Shown here: one piece after another, positions 15,014 to 24,088 of the stretch | Layout of the letters: every line of letters begins with the position of its first letter | Numbering within the stretch: position 1 is the stretch's first letter | Notes under the pieces: model-generated | What the model saw: only the letters and a program-made list of their open reading frames with translations | Told to the model about the DNA's origin: nothing | Database searches by the model: none | Made by a program: the position numbers and the translations under genes | Source: an uncultured Pseudomonadota bacterium | Lineage (GTDB): Bacteria > Pseudomonadota > Gammaproteobacteria > Burkholderiales > Rhodocyclaceae | NCBI GenBank assembly: GCA_903888645.1 | Contig: CAISUK010000386.1 | Span: forward strand, 1-38,349 | DNA length: 38,349 bases | Reading direction: 5' to 3'

Positions 15014-16807
15014 TTACAACAGACCGTCGGCGATATCGAGGACGGCCGCACTGCCTTCCGCGATGGCGGCAGCGTAGGCAGCGGCGAGTGGAAGCTGGTG
15101 GGCCGCAAAGTAGCTTGCGGTGGCTATCTTGGCGCGATAAAAGTCATCGCTGGCACCACTAGCTATTTGCTGCGCGGCGATCTGTGCCGATTTGGCCATC
15201 AGCCAGCCCGACACTACGATGCCGGTGAGTTTCAGATAGGGCACAGCGCCAGCGGCGGCGGCACGCGGGTTGCTGTCATAAGTAGCGAGCAGCCAGTCAG
15301 TGGCGCGCTGCATGGCCGCAATGCCGTCATTCAATTGACGGGCCATGGCCAACAATGATTCGTCGTTGCCCATGCTGTTTGCGAAGGTGGCCATTTCCGC
15401 CAGCAATGCTTTGGCCGTGCTCCCCGGAACCTTCTCGCGGGCCAACTTGCGGCCGATCAGGTCGTTGGCCTGGATGCCGGTAGTGCCTTCGTAGATCGCG
15501 GTGATCCGGGCATCACGGAAATACTGGCAGGCGCCAGTCTCTTCGATGTAGCCGACTCCCCCCCAGACTTGGATTCCGGTGGAGGTGATTTCAATACTTT
15601 GTTCGGTGCTCCAGCCCTTGACTACCGGCGTCAGAAAATCGGCCCGTGCCTGGTGTGTGACACGAGCTGTGGCTTCGGGATGGTTATGGGCGCGATCCAT
15701 CTGTCCGGCGACCCAGTACGCCAGCGTGCGCATGGCTTCAGTGCGTGACTTCATGTCCAGCAGCATGCGGCGTACATCGGGGTGGTGGATGATGGCCTTG
15801 GTTTCGCCGCTCTTGTCACCGATCGGAGCCCCCTGAATCCGCTCGCGGGCATACGACAGTGCATGCTGGTACGAGCGCTCGGCAATGCCGACGCCCTCAA
15901 GGCCGACATTGACCCGGGCGTGGTTCATCATGGTAAACATGTAACCTAGGCCCTTGTTGGCGTCGCCGACCAGATAGCCGATGGCTCCGGCGTTCTCACC
16001 AAATGCCATGACCGCAGTCGGGCTACCGTGGATGCCCATCTTGTGCTCGATCGAGGCGCAGACCAGATCATTGCGAGCACCGAGTGATCCATCGGAATTG
16101 ACCAGGAACTTGGGCACCACGAACAGCGAAATGCCCTTGACCCCAGGGGGGGCGTCGGGCAGACGGGCCAGCACAAGGTGGATAATGTTTTCCGCCATGT
16201 CGTGCTCGCCCCAGGTGATGAAAATCTTGGTGCCTGAGATCAGATAGCTGCCATCGGCTTGTGGTTGCGCCTTGCTGCGGATCGCCGACAGGTCGGAGCC
16301 GGCCTGTGGTTCGGTGAGGTTCATGGTGCCGGTCCAGGTACCCGTCACCATGTTGGGCAGGTAGGTCGCTTTCAGTTCATCAGAGCCGTGGTGGGCGATG
16401 GCTTCGATGGCGCCACCAGTGAGCATGGGACACAGACCGAATGCCATGTTGGCCGACTTCCACATTTCATTGACCGCCATCGAGACCACGGTGGGCAAGC
16501 CCTGACCACCGAACTCGGGACTACAGGGCATGGCGTTCCAGCCGGTATCGACAAACAGTTTGTACGCCTCCTTGAAGCCATCTGCGGCCGTGACTTCGCC
16601 GCCCATCCACTTGGCGCCCTGCTGGTCACCGATGGCATTGATCGGGTCGAGTACGCCGGTGGCAAACTTGCCTGCCTCATCCAGAATGGCTTCGACCAGA
16701 TCAGGAGAGCACTCTTCATAGCCGGGTAGGCTGGTAATCTCCTCCAGACCGACGATATCGTTGAGAACAAAATGCATGTCCCGCACTGGGGCGCTATAGG
16801 TGCTCAT
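15014..16807 (-). CDS. Acyl-CoA dehydrogenase (~600-residue type with C-terminal extension)
   Basis: A 597-residue acyl-CoA dehydrogenase. Seen are the FAD/substrate segment MNLTEPQAGSDLSAI, GTKIFITWGEHDMAENI, the VQVWGGVGYIEETG motif, and the catalytic Glu in IYEGTTGIQANDLIGRKL at about residue 438. An extra C-terminal helical domain of about 130 residues places it in the long branch that includes DmdC-like (3-methylmercaptopropionyl-CoA) dehydrogenases and many uncharacterised ones. It introduces an alpha-beta double bond into an acyl-CoA and reduces EtfAB. The ATG at 16807 follows etfA by 21 bases. The substrate is not readable; context points to the acid activated by the ligase at 8937. 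Confidence 0.88.
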   Translation of the reverse strand: MSTYSAPVRDMHFVLNDIVGLEEITSLPGYEECSPDLVEAILDEAGKFATGVLDPINAIGDQQGAKWMGGEVTAADGFKEAYKLFVDTGWNAMPCSPEFGGQGLPTVVSMAVNEMWKSANMAFGLCPMLTGGAIEAIAHHGSDELKATYLPNMVTGTWTGTMNLTEPQAGSDLSAIRSKAQPQADGSYLISGTKIFITWGEHDMAENIIHLVLARLPDAPPGVKGISLFVVPKFLVNSDGSLGARNDLVCASIEHKMGIHGSPTAVMAFGENAGAIGYLVGDANKGLGYMFTMMNHARVNVGLEGVGIAERSYQHALSYARERIQGAPIGDKSGETKAIIHHPDVRRMLLDMKSRTEAMRTLAYWVAGQMDRAHNHPEATARVTHQARADFLTPVVKGWSTEQSIEITSTGIQVWGGVGYIEETGACQYFRDARITAIYEGTTGIQANDLIGRKLAREKVPGSTAKALLAEMATFANSMGNDESLLAMARQLNDGIAAMQRATDWLLATYDSNPRAAAAGAVPYLKLTGIVVSGWLMAKSAQIAAQQIASGASDDFYRAKIATASYFAAHQLPLAAAYAAAIAEGSAAVLDIADGLL

Positions 16808-16828
16808 GGAATTCTGCTCCAGCGTTAA

Positions 16829-17785
16829 TTAGAGTGCGGCGGTGAATTCGGGCACGGCGGTGAACAGATCGGCAACCAGTCCGTAATCAGCGATTTGAAA
16901 GATTGGGGCATCAGGATCCTTGTTGATGGCGACGATGACTTTGGAGTCCTTCATTCCGGCTAAGTGCTGGAAGGCGCCGGAGATGCCGACGGCGATATAG
17001 AGTTGCGGCGCGACGATCTTGCCGGTTTGTCCTACCTGATAGTCGTTGGGGACAAAACCGGCGTCCACCGCCGCGCGGGTGGCGCCCAGCGCCGCACCCA
17101 GTTTGTCAGCGAGTGGGCCCAGCACGCTCTGGAAGTTCTCGCCGTTGCCGAGGCCTCGACCACCTGAAACTATGACTTTGGCGGCGCCAAGTTCGGGGCG
17201 CGTCGATTTACTTAATTCCCGGCTGATCAGCCGGGGCTGTTTGGCATCCGGCGTTGCGGAAGTATCCTCAATCACCGCCGTTCCCCCTTCAGAAATGGCG
17301 GCATCAAAGCCGGTGGTTCGAACGGTAATCACTTTGGTAACGTCCGACGACTTCACAGTTACAAGTACATTGCCGGCATAAAAGGGACGCACAAAGGTAT
17401 CAACATCCTCGACGGCTATGATTTCCGAAATTTGGGCGACATCTAGCAAAGCTGCTACGCGAGGCAAGGTGTTCTTGCCGTGGCTCGTAGCGGGGGAGAG
17501 GATGTGACTATAAGCGGTTGTCCCATTGGTTACTTCAGCTACGATCAATGCGGCATGGCTCTCTGCAGTCATGTCACCCAGATGTGGGAGATCGGCAAGT
17601 TTGACTTTGGCGACACCAGCGATTCGTGCGGCAGCTTCGGCGACGGCGCGGCAGGCGGCTCCCCCAACAAGTACGTGAATTTCACTTGAGGTTAGCGAAG
17701 CAATGCGAGAGGCCGCACTGACGGTATTGAGAGTAGACGCATGCAAGCTAACGTTATTGTGTTCGGCGATAACAAGTATGGCCAT
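16829..17785 (-). CDS. etfA: Electron transfer flavoprotein alpha subunit
   Basis: A 318-residue EtfA. The C-terminal FAD domain is clear: [55 protein letters not shown] and [20 protein letters not shown]. With EtfB it forms a soluble heterodimer carrying electrons from acyl-CoA dehydrogenases to ETF-QO. The start is two bases after the etfB stop, so the two are translationally coupled in the usual etfB-etfA order. Confidence 0.93.
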   Translation of the reverse strand: MAILVIAEHNNVSLHASTLNTVSAASRIASLTSSEIHVLVGGAACRAVAEAAARIAGVAKVKLADLPHLGDMTAESHAALIVAEVTNGTTAYSHILSPATSHGKNTLPRVAALLDVAQISEIIAVEDVDTFVRPFYAGNVLVTVKSSDVTKVITVRTTGFDAAISEGGTAVIEDTSATPDAKQPRLISRELSKSTRPELGAAKVIVSGGRGLGNGENFQSVLGPLADKLGAALGATRAAVDAGFVPNDYQVGQTGKIVAPQLYIAVGISGAFQHLAGMKDSKVIVAINKDPDAPIFQIADYGLVADLFTAVPEFTAAL

Positions 17786-17787
17786 GA

Positions 17788-18537
17788 TCAGAGAACCTTT
17801 GCTTCGTGTTTGAGTTTGTCGATCAGTTGCGCGACATCGGCGACCTTGATGCCGGCGCCGCGCTTGGGTGGTTCGCTGAACTTCAGCGTTCTTAGGCGCG
17901 GGGCAACATCCACACCGAGAGCGCCTGGGTTGATGGTCTCCAGGGGCTTCTTTTTCGCTTTCATAATATTGGGGAGCGTTGCGTATCGAGGCGCGTTTAA
18001 CCTTAAATCCGCCGAAATCACAGCGGGAAGGGGAAATTCCAAAGTTTCCAGACCCCCATCGATTTCGCGTGTGACCGTTGCTACGTTTTCATTTAAGGTG
18101 ATCTTCGATGCACACGTTGCTTGTCCCCATCCCATCAATGCGGCGAGCATTTGTCCGGTCTGATTTGCATCGTCATCAATAGCCTGTTTGCCGCAAATCA
18201 CTAATTGAGGTTTCTCTTTGTGACAAATCGCGGCAAGCAATTTCGCAACTGCCAAAGGTTGCAACTCAACGTCTGTTTCTACAATAATCGCTCGGTCTGC
18301 TCCGAGTGCAAGTGCGCTGCGAAGCGTTTCTTGACAGCTTGCGACACCACAGGAAACGACGATAACTTCATCCGCGTTGCCGGCTTCCTTAATTCTGACA
18401 GCCTCTTCAACGGCAATTTCGTCAAAAGGATTCATTGACATTTTTACGTTGGAGACATCAACTCCCGAATGATCGGCCTTAACGCGAACCTTTACGTTGT
18501 AGTCGATGACCCGTTTTACTGGGACCACAATTTTCAT
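17788..18537 (-). CDS. etfB: Electron transfer flavoprotein beta subunit
   Basis: A 249-residue Etf[20 protein letters not shown] at the N-terminus, the family signature around [30 protein letters not shown], and [22 protein letters not shown]. It binds AMP and docks the partner dehydrogenase. I chose ATG 18537, which has GGAGGAAAGG just upstream, over a longer frame to 18588. It is the first gene of the etfB-etfA-dehydrogenase-ETF-QO operon. A TTGACA hexamer on the minus strand (18588-18583) is a possible -35 element, but the matching -10 is weak. No AACAA-N4-TTGTT site lies close upstream, so control may differ from the MaoC operon. Confidence 0.93.
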   Translation of the reverse strand: MKIVVPVKRVIDYNVKVRVKADHSGVDVSNVKMSMNPFDEIAVEEAVRIKEAGNADEVIVVSCGVASCQETLRSALALGADRAIIVETDVELQPLAVAKLLAAICHKEKPQLVICGKQAIDDDANQTGQMLAALMGWGQATCASKITLNENVATVTREIDGGLETLEFPLPAVISADLRLNAPRYATLPNIMKAKKKPLETINPGALGVDVAPRLRTLKFSEPPKRGAGIKVADVAQLIDKLKHEAKVL

Positions 18538-18689
18538 GATTTCCTTTCCTCCATTCAGTCCAACAAAAGCGAATAGCTTACGTGTCAAGTGAATCTAATC
18601 ATTCACGCTAAATCTGTGCAGGGAGTCGAATCGCGACCCAGAAATCGGTAAGCATGTGGTGTTTCTGACCAACATTTTCGAATCGCTTG

Positions 18690-19012
18690 CACTCACAATC
18701 GCCGCCGTCTGACAAGAGACAAAAAACCCTTGACCAGCGAAGGCGCGCAGGGCGCTCTTCGCAATGCCGAGATAGCAGGTTCTGGCAAAGCCCCCGCAGT
18801 CGCTTCAATGTCGGGAAGGGATGCTCGACCTTGGAACGTACGCCGGACTTGCGGCAATTCGTTGCGCGGTCGGCTTCTCTCAGCGGCGCGTTGCGATATA
18901 TGGGTGAAGTACTTTGCTTTCGGCATCAGCCGTTCGATCTCCACCAGAAGCTCAGTCTCCCGCGTCGCTTAGATTTTTCGAAGCCCACCGTGACTAAGCT
19001 CAGTTGCTTCAT
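18690..19012 (-). pseudogene. IS5-family transposase remnant
   Basis: The minus strand reads MKQLSLVTVGFEKSKRRGR from 19012, close to the start of IS5-type transposases, then, after a shift, EIERLMPKAKYF, and finally SGVRSKVEHPFPTLKRLRG, which matches the C-terminal RxKVEHPF motif of the same family. The central ~200 residues with the DDE catalytic residues are deleted and the frame is broken. It is a dead internally deleted copy, located between the etf operon and the Sel1-repeat gene. Confidence 0.7.
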
Positions 19013-19346
19013 CGTTGTGCCTCCCGTGAAGGGCCCTGTTCATCTGACATCATGACATTCAATTCAATCACGACAGACGTAACTTCCTCGGTGTTTCCTA
19101 AATTGCTGCCCATAAAAGCCATGGCAATGGTACAGTAAAACAAATGTTAGTTTTAGTCAACGGGTTGTGTGGAAATCTCGGTTGAAATAACCTAGTTTTG
19201 GATCAACGAAGATTTGCTATGTCTGGCCGTTCAGTATCAGCAGAAATTGGCGTCCCAACGCAGCCGACTTGAAACACGAAAATCAAAGTGAAGTCCAAAT
19301 TGCCCCATCGTTCTCAGCAAATTCAGGCGCGAAAAGTACAAAAATC
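19013..19346. other. Intergenic stretch with a degenerate operator-like site
   Basis: About 330 bases between the transposase remnant and the Sel1-repeat gene. At 19139-19152 it holds AACAA-ATGT-TAGTT, one mismatch from the palindrome found at four other places. A frame open from a TTG at 19269 joins the Sel1 gene, but the first 26 residues do not look like a signal peptide. Confidence 0.35.
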
Positions 19347-19832
19347 ATGATAAAACGGACCTTAATATTCATCTTCATAGTCATTTCGCAGGTTTCATCT
19401 GCCTGGGGTGGGCCTTACGAGGATGCACTAGCGGCCCTAGACCGAGGCGATTACAAAACCGCCATAGAGATTTTGAAAGTAATTGCGGAACGAGGGAATG
19501 CCGGTGCACAAGCAATGCTAGCGTTCACTTACGACTTAGGTCATGGAGTTCCCCAGGATATCGACGAAGCTGTCAAATGGTATCGACTAGCCGCTGCTCA
19601 GGGGGAAAGGAGCGCCCAATATAACCTAGGGGGGCTCTACAGCGTAGGACAAGGGGTTCCCGTAGATTACGTCAGAGCCTACATGTGGCTAGATCTCAAT
19701 GTCGGCTCCGGCAACAAATCGTCAATCGAAGAGCGCGACGAATTAGCGAAAAGGATGTCTCCGGAGCAACTCTCTCAAGCAAAAAAAATGGCGGAGGATT
19801 GTCTGGAGGACAAACCCCGGTTGTGTGACTGA
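19347..19832 (+). CDS. Secreted Sel1-repeat protein
   Basis: A 161-residue protein from the ATG at 19347: a signal peptide (MIKRTLIFIFIVISQVSSAWG), then Sel1/TPR-like repeats seen as GNAGAQAMLAFTYDLGHGVP, DEAVKWYRLAAAQGERSAQYNLG and GLYSVGQGVPVDYVRAYMW. Such repeats form protein-binding alpha solenoids, and the protein should be periplasmic or exported. Start choice: beginning at the ATG puts the hydrophobic segment at the N-terminus; no strong ribosome site is visible. The gene is AT-richer than its neighbours and on the opposite strand, suggesting separate acquisition. No partner is evident. Confidence 0.78.
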   Translation: MIKRTLIFIFIVISQVSSAWGGPYEDALAALDRGDYKTAIEILKVIAERGNAGAQAMLAFTYDLGHGVPQDIDEAVKWYRLAAAQGERSAQYNLGGLYSVGQGVPVDYVRAYMWLDLNVGSGNKSSIEERDELAKRMSPEQLSQAKKMAEDCLEDKPRLCD

Positions 19833-19882
19833 CCTAGATCGCTAAAGACGGGAAAGGGTTATCCCTTCCCCGATAGAAATTG

Positions 19883-20632
19883 CTACTGCGCTGTCATGCC
19901 TGCATCGATCACATGTTCGGCGCCCGTTATGTAGGAAGCTTCATCCGATGCTAGAAACAGCACCAGGTTGGAGACCTCTGAAGGATCCGCTATGCGGCCC
20001 AAAGGAATCAATGACATGGCGTCGCCGCCTTCCTCGTTGGTTGCCTCGATCATCATGGGAGTCATGATGAACCCAGGGTGTACCGAGTTCACCCGAATGT
20101 TGTTGGCACCGTACTCAATTGCAGCAGCCTTGCTCATGCCACGGACGGCGAATTTGCTGGCCACATATGCGATATTCGGAAAGCCGTAATTGGCGACGAT
20201 CCCGGCAATAGAGGAAATATTCACGATCGACCCCTTACCGGCCTTGATCATGGAGGGGATGACGGCATGCATACCGAGGTAGATTGAATGCTGATTGACT
20301 GAGATCACCTTCAGATAATCGGCTTCGCTGATATCTGCCGTTTTCGTAACCGGCCCCAGAATACCTGCATTGTTTACCAGTACATTGATGGGCCCCAAGG
20401 CAGCTTCAGTGGCTGCTACGATCCGCGCCCAGTCCGCTGCATCGGATACGTTGTGCTGCATGAAAAGGGCATTTATTCCAAGTTCATCAGCCAATGCCTG
20501 CCCCGCCTTCGCATTCATATCAGTCAATACGACCTTCGCTCCTTCAGCGACAAATCGGCGTGCATGGGATTCGCCCATGCCACGGGCGGCCCCAGTAATG
20601 ATTGCTATCTTCCCTTCCATTCGCCCCATCAT
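19883..20632 (-). CDS. SDR-family oxidoreductase, operator-controlled
   Basis: A 249-residue classical short-chain dehydrogenase: TGAARGMG at residues 13-20, NNAG at 87-90, active-site Ser in VNISSIAG (140/141), Tyr156 and Lys160 (YVASK), and VHPGFIMTPMM after it. Asp38 (LTDMN) favours NAD+. By pattern it is close to the 3-alpha/20-beta-hydroxysteroid and cyclic-alcohol dehydrogenase group, but substrates cannot be assigned from this. It stands alone on the minus strand with an AAAGGAG site before the start (a second ATG is directly next to it). The AACAA-N4-TTGTT operator 96 bases upstream ties it to the P450 and MaoC operon. Confidence 0.87.
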   Translation of the reverse strand: MMGRMEGKIAIITGAARGMGESHARRFVAEGAKVVLTDMNAKAGQALADELGINALFMQHNVSDAADWARIVAATEAALGPINVLVNNAGILGPVTKTADISEADYLKVISVNQHSIYLGMHAVIPSMIKAGKGSIVNISSIAGIVANYGFPNIAYVASKFAVRGMSKAAAIEYGANNIRVNSVHPGFIMTPMMIEATNEEGGDAMSLIPLGRIADPSEVSNLVLFLASDEASYITGAEHVIDAGMTAQ

Positions 20633-20727
20633 GTTTCTCCTTTTCGTTTATTTGGATACGTATCAGCCCTGCCCCTGACGATCGCAGGTGGCGACGACAG
20701 GACGGTGGCAAGGATACCTTAAAACAA

Positions 20728-20741
20728 AACAAACAGTTGTT
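20728..20741. promoter_or_regulatory. Palindromic operator AACAA-ACAG-TTGTT
   Basis: Perfect 14-base palindrome 96 bases upstream of the SDR start. It is the exact reverse complement of the site before the MaoC operon at 12668, spacer included. Confidence 0.7.
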
Positions 20742-20774
20742 CCCGTGTCACGGAAAAAATCTAAACTGATGCCG

Positions 20775-20955
20775 TCCAATGTGTACCAGGTTGATCGTGA
20801 TTTCTTTTCGAAGCGATAGAAGCCTTGTTCGGCCTTACGGCCAAGCTGGCCGGCAGCCAACGAACTCTGTCAACAAGTTGCGGGAAGACAATCTTTGTCA
20901 TTGAAGAAGTCATACAACGCCAGCCTGTCCGTAAGCAGGGCATGCGTGGCCCGGA
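20775..20955 (-). pseudogene. C-terminal remnant of a 3-hydroxyacyl-CoA dehydrogenase
   Basis: On the minus strand, AAGQLGRKAEQGFYRFEK matches the terminal AGrLGrKtGqGFYxY motif of 3-hydroxyacyl-CoA dehydrogenases. Upstream pieces LALYDFFND and FPQLVDRV, in other frames, fit the preceding helices (PpllerlV). At least one frameshift and a stop separate them. The rest of the gene is gone. The remnant lies directly upstream of the operator that now serves the SDR, so that promoter region is bordered by decayed beta-oxidation DNA. Confidence 0.6.
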
Positions 20956-21047
20956 AAAGACGATCAAAAATGCCGTTTGTGCACTCCGGTTGCCGAAAAC
21001 TGCGTGGATCCGGATAAACTCAACATAAAACCGACAGGTGCTGAACG

Positions 21048-21782
21048 ATGCCTTCCGCCAGGCGAAGAAACCCCAGTTCCGACTTCAACTCGACTACTCA
21101 CTCTGACATGACTCTTCCCGCTATCGACGCCATAGCCGGCCGCCGTTCCATACGTGCCTATCAGAAAAACAACGTCCCGCAAGACCTGCTGTCCGAGGTG
21201 CTCTACATTGCCTCTCGCGCTCCATCGGGTACCAACATCCAGCCCTGGCGCGTGCATGTGCTCACCGGCGGCACGCGGCAGATTTTGATCGACCGGGTCT
21301 GCGCTGCCTTCGACGCCGCTGATGGCAGCCATCAGTCCGAATACGCATACTACCCGGGCAAGTTCTTCGAGCCTTATCTGGCCCGTCGCCGCAAGGTGGG
21401 CTGGGATCTCTACGGCCTGCTTGGCATTCAGAAGGGCGACTCGGAGCGCATGCAGGCCCAGCACCGGAAGAATTTCGAGTTCTTCGGTGCGCCGGTCGGC
21501 CTGATTTTCAGCATCGACCGGCGCATGGGTCAGGGCAGCTGGCTGGACTACGGCATGTTCCTGCAAAACATCATGATCGCAGCCCGCGCCAAGGGCCTAG
21601 ATACCTGCCCGCAAGCAGCCTGGACCGACTACCACCGCATCATCGGCGAAGTGCTGAAATTCGGTGAGCAGGAGCAACTGGTCTGCGGCATGGCCCTAGG
21701 CTATGCAGATCCGGCCGCGATTGAAAATACCCTAGTCACTGGCCGCGCGGCGCTGGACGAGTTCGTCGTCTATCACGGCTGA
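21048..21782 (+). CDS. Nitroreductase-family flavoprotein
   Basis: A 244-residue nitroreductase: the FMN-binding segments are RRSIRAYQ near the N-terminus, ASRAPSGTNIQPWRVHVL, SWLDYGMFLQNIMIAARAKGLDTCPQAAW, and GMALGYAD before the C-terminus. It should use FMN and NAD(P)H to reduce nitro, quinone or ene substrates. Two starts are possible: ATG 21048 or ATG 21108 (MTLPAIDAI). The conserved part begins at the second, and neither has a clear ribosome site. It is transcribed alone and away from the SDR. A link to the catabolic pathway is possible but not shown. Confidence 0.85.
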   Translation: MPSARRRNPSSDFNSTTHSDMTLPAIDAIAGRRSIRAYQKNNVPQDLLSEVLYIASRAPSGTNIQPWRVHVLTGGTRQILIDRVCAAFDAADGSHQSEYAYYPGKFFEPYLARRRKVGWDLYGLLGIQKGDSERMQAQHRKNFEFFGAPVGLIFSIDRRMGQGSWLDYGMFLQNIMIAARAKGLDTCPQAAWTDYHRIIGEVLKFGEQEQLVCGMALGYADPAAIENTLVTGRAALDEFVVYHG

Positions 21783-22061
21783 AATTGGGTTGGTTTGGTG
21801 GAGTGTGCTTGGATATACTGAATGCTCTGCGCCCGGATAAATGGGCTTTGTGCTTCCCGCCCCTTCAAGACCTACAGTCTCGCCGCCAAGGCCGGCGGTG
21901 CGGGCAAGGTGCGTTGGCAGGCTCAGCAAGCCGGCACGGAAAATGAATCTCGGTGACGAATCGGCGATCAACTCTCGTTGAAAGAGCCAAACTCTCACGT
22001 TCAAGCCGGTCTGAAAGGGCCCAGGAAGGTGAATCCCCTCGGCACTTTCGCGCCCTGCGGG

Positions 22062-22343
22062 CTAGCTGGCGACTTTCGCCATTGTCATATAGTGGCCGAT
22101 GATGATAATAGCGGCCGCCGTGAAATTCCATATTTCATAGAGGAAGCGCCACTTCGGTTCGGCGTGCTTGGCTTCCATGTAGTGAAGAATTACCAGTCGC
22201 GACTTGATGGCAGAGATGAGGATGATGCCGCCAACACCATAAAAACCCAAGGTCTGTTTTTCGATGAGTGCTACTGACAATACGGATAACCCTATGAGCA
22301 CTGCCCACAGGGCCGAAGGTATGTTGACGAGGTAATTGATCAT
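22062..22343 (-). CDS. Heme-copper oxidase subunit IV-like protein (COX4_pro/NorF type)
   Basis: A 93-residue membrane protein with three helices. The middle part reads IKSRLVILHYMEAKHAEPKWRFLYEIWN, matching the pattern iKa-lV-yFMexr-aP-wr of prokaryotic subunit IV and NorF-like proteins. The ATG at 22343 overlaps the stop of the subunit III gene by four bases. It assists assembly or stability of a heme-copper oxidase or NO reductase. Catalytic subunits are not in the window. Confidence 0.78.
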   Translation of the reverse strand: MINYLVNIPSALWAVLIGLSVLSVALIEKQTLGFYGVGGIILISAIKSRLVILHYMEAKHAEPKWRFLYEIWNFTAAAIIIIGHYMTMAKVAS

Positions 22344-22933
22344 TGCCGTCCCACCAAATAAAGCAAAGGGAAAATGAATATCCAGAGGATATCGACGTAG
22401 TGCCAAAACAAACCGATGTTTTCCAAGCCTGGCAAGTAAGTCTTCGAAGTCAATGCGCTTTTCACTTTGAAGCGGAAATATAGAATGATCAGCATGCCGA
22501 CGATGACATGGAGAAAATGTACGATGGTAATGAAGTAGTAGAACGAGAAGAAGGCATTTGTGGCCGGAGTGATGCCGACGGAGAGTTTGGAACTGTATTC
22601 AATGATTTTGTTGACAGAGAAGGCCATGCCAAAAAGTAGAGCCCCGTTGAGGTAAAGTCCCGCTTTTTTGACATTGAGTTTTCGAACGGACTGAATGGCT
22701 TCCACCACCAGCCAGGAACTGGTGAGAAGTATCAGCGTATTTGAGAGCCCGAAAAACTCGTTTAGCTTGGTCTGTGACGTCACATAGACGTCCAATTGCC
22801 GCATGCGCTCCATCATGAATGTAAAAAAGATCAATAGGAAGATGATCATGTCGATAAAGACAAATGTCCATATACCTTCGGTCCCCGGGCTGCGCAGGGG
22901 CTTGTTGCCGTGCTCGTGAAAAGCGGATTGCAT
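22340..22933 (-). CDS. Heme-copper oxidase subunit III family protein (NorE-like)
   Basis: A 197-residue protein with five predicted helices and the subunit III pattern: GTEGIWTFVFIDMIIFLLIFFTFM at the start, FFSFYYFITIVHFLHVIVGM in the middle, and FWHYVDILWIFIFPLLYLV at the end. Full-size subunit III has seven helices, so this is the short NorE-like form. It is followed by the subunit IV-like gene with a four-base overlap. No subunit I or II is present. The pair may serve an oxidase or NO reductase encoded elsewhere, or a specialised one tied to this locus. Confidence 0.82.
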   Translation of the reverse strand: MQSAFHEHGNKPLRSPGTEGIWTFVFIDMIIFLLIFFTFMMERMRQLDVYVTSQTKLNEFFGLSNTLILLTSSWLVVEAIQSVRKLNVKKAGLYLNGALLFGMAFSVNKIIEYSSKLSVGITPATNAFFSFYYFITIVHFLHVIVGMLIILYFRFKVKSALTSKTYLPGLENIGLFWHYVDILWIFIFPLLYLVGRQ

Positions 22934-23200
22934 CCTTCTCGTGCTCCTTGCCTTGCTTCAAGATCAATAGACATGGAGGAAACGGAAGTTAATTCGGTCG
23001 TCCTCCTTTCGGCCATTTTCTACTCGGATGTCGCGCCTATAGCAGACGATTAACTGAGTCATCGGGCTGATCAAACTGGATACCGACAGGCGAACCTTGT
23101 CGGATTTCATGCGGTCATTTTGGGCGGTATCTGAAAATCTGAGTGCCAGACTCAATGTGGGAATTGGTGCCCGCTCATTTGTATTTATGGCGGTACAAAA
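22934..23200. other. Leader region upstream of the oxidase III/IV pair
   Basis: About 270 bases without a recognised gene, between the oxidase III gene and the terminator at 23201. The promoter for the pair should be here, but no clear -35/-10 pair or AACAA-N4-TTGTT site was seen. Confidence 0.3.
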
Positions 23201-23236
23201 AATGGCCGCCGACTCCAATGGAGAGCGGCGGCCATT
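23201..23236 (-). terminator. Rho-independent terminator after the membrane-protein gene
   Basis: AATGGCCGCC at 23201-23210 pairs perfectly with GGCGGCCATT at 23227-23236; read on the minus strand the stem is followed by a run of six T. It lies 20 bases after the stop of the gene at 23257 and separates it from the oxidase subunit genes. Confidence 0.85.
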
Positions 23237-23256
23237 CTTATCCGGCTAGAGATATC

Positions 23257-23994
23257 TTAGTGCGAGTGAGCGGCGACAAGAGGTTGCGCTAGCTTGTGAC
23301 TCAAAATGTCCTTCAACATGTAGTAGCTAAACGGAGCGAAGAACCCAAAGAGCCAGGTACTGAAGACAATGTAGAAGTTCCAGGTACCGCCGACGGCAAA
23401 AGGACCTTCGGTGATATATGGAATGAGCACCAGGGGCAGAAAGATGATACCAACGGCAATTGCGCTCCAGCCAGTCCAGGCGGGGAACAGTGTTTGCTTC
23501 TTGTTCAGCACGACATAGCAACCCAGACCGGTCAGTTGTACCGTAGTGATCATGAAGGTGCAGTCATAGATGGTCCATGTGGTGAGATGGAGCACCTTGA
23601 TGAATACTGGGTCAATGGTGGTGGCAAAGAAGGCGCAGGTAGCCCACATGGCCGGGCAGAAAGCAAGAACCCATGCCGTCAGCGTGCCGCCAGCAGCTTC
23701 CATGAGGCTCAGAACACCAAGCTTGCCGTCTTCGTCGCTCAGCTTAGTGGCAAGCAGCAGGGACCAAGGGAGATAAAGTAGTCCGACTACACAGCAACCG
23801 ATCATGCCGAGAAGGATGTCGCTACGGTACTTGCCGTAATACTCGGAAATCAGTGCTTCTGGTGTCATGCCATAGGCGCTGGGGGGGGGCACGTTATGAC
23901 CGAGAATTGCCCAAAAAATGAGGTAACCAACTACGAACGCTGGGCCACACAGGGCAACCACGAACTCAACCATTCGCTTAGTTTCTTTATCCAT
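23257..23994 (-). CDS. Multi-pass inner-membrane protein of unknown function
   Basis: A 245-residue, strongly hydrophobic protein with six or seven predicted helices, for example at residues about 10-30, 58-82, 98-125, 138-160, 170-195 and 208-228. It has an N-terminal cytoplasmic charged segment (MDKETKRMVE) and ends in a His-rich tail (AAHSH). I do not recognise the family. It stands in a single-gene transcript ending in a strong terminator, next to oxidase III/IV subunits. An AACAA-N4-TTGTT operator lies 95 bases upstream, shared with the divergent DUF2889 gene, so it probably belongs to the same catabolic regulon, perhaps in uptake or membrane handling of a hydrophobic substrate; that is inference. 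Confidence 0.7.
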   Translation of the reverse strand: MDKETKRMVEFVVALCGPAFVVGYLIFWAILGHNVPPPSAYGMTPEALISEYYGKYRSDILLGMIGCCVVGLLYLPWSLLLATKLSDEDGKLGVLSLMEAAGGTLTAWVLAFCPAMWATCAFFATTIDPVFIKVLHLTTWTIYDCTFMITTVQLTGLGCYVVLNKKQTLFPAWTGWSAIAVGIIFLPLVLIPYITEGPFAVGGTWNFYIVFSTWLFGFFAPFSYYMLKDILSHKLAQPLVAAHSH

Positions 23995-24088
23995 TGAGAG
24001 TCTCCTTGATTGGATATTGGTGGGGTACTACCGGTGTAACCTGAAAACTTTGTGGCAGTGAATCGACGCTTGGTGGTATCCTGATACT

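Noticed and set aside
20964-21566. A 200-residue minus-strand frame opposite the nitroreductase
   Set aside because: Shadow of the FMN-binding protein, which has full family motifs.
21960-22060. Possible group II intron 3' end (GAGCC...CTCTCACGTTC region)
   Set aside because: Only a faint likeness; no reverse transcriptase and no domain V hairpin with the AGC triad were seen.
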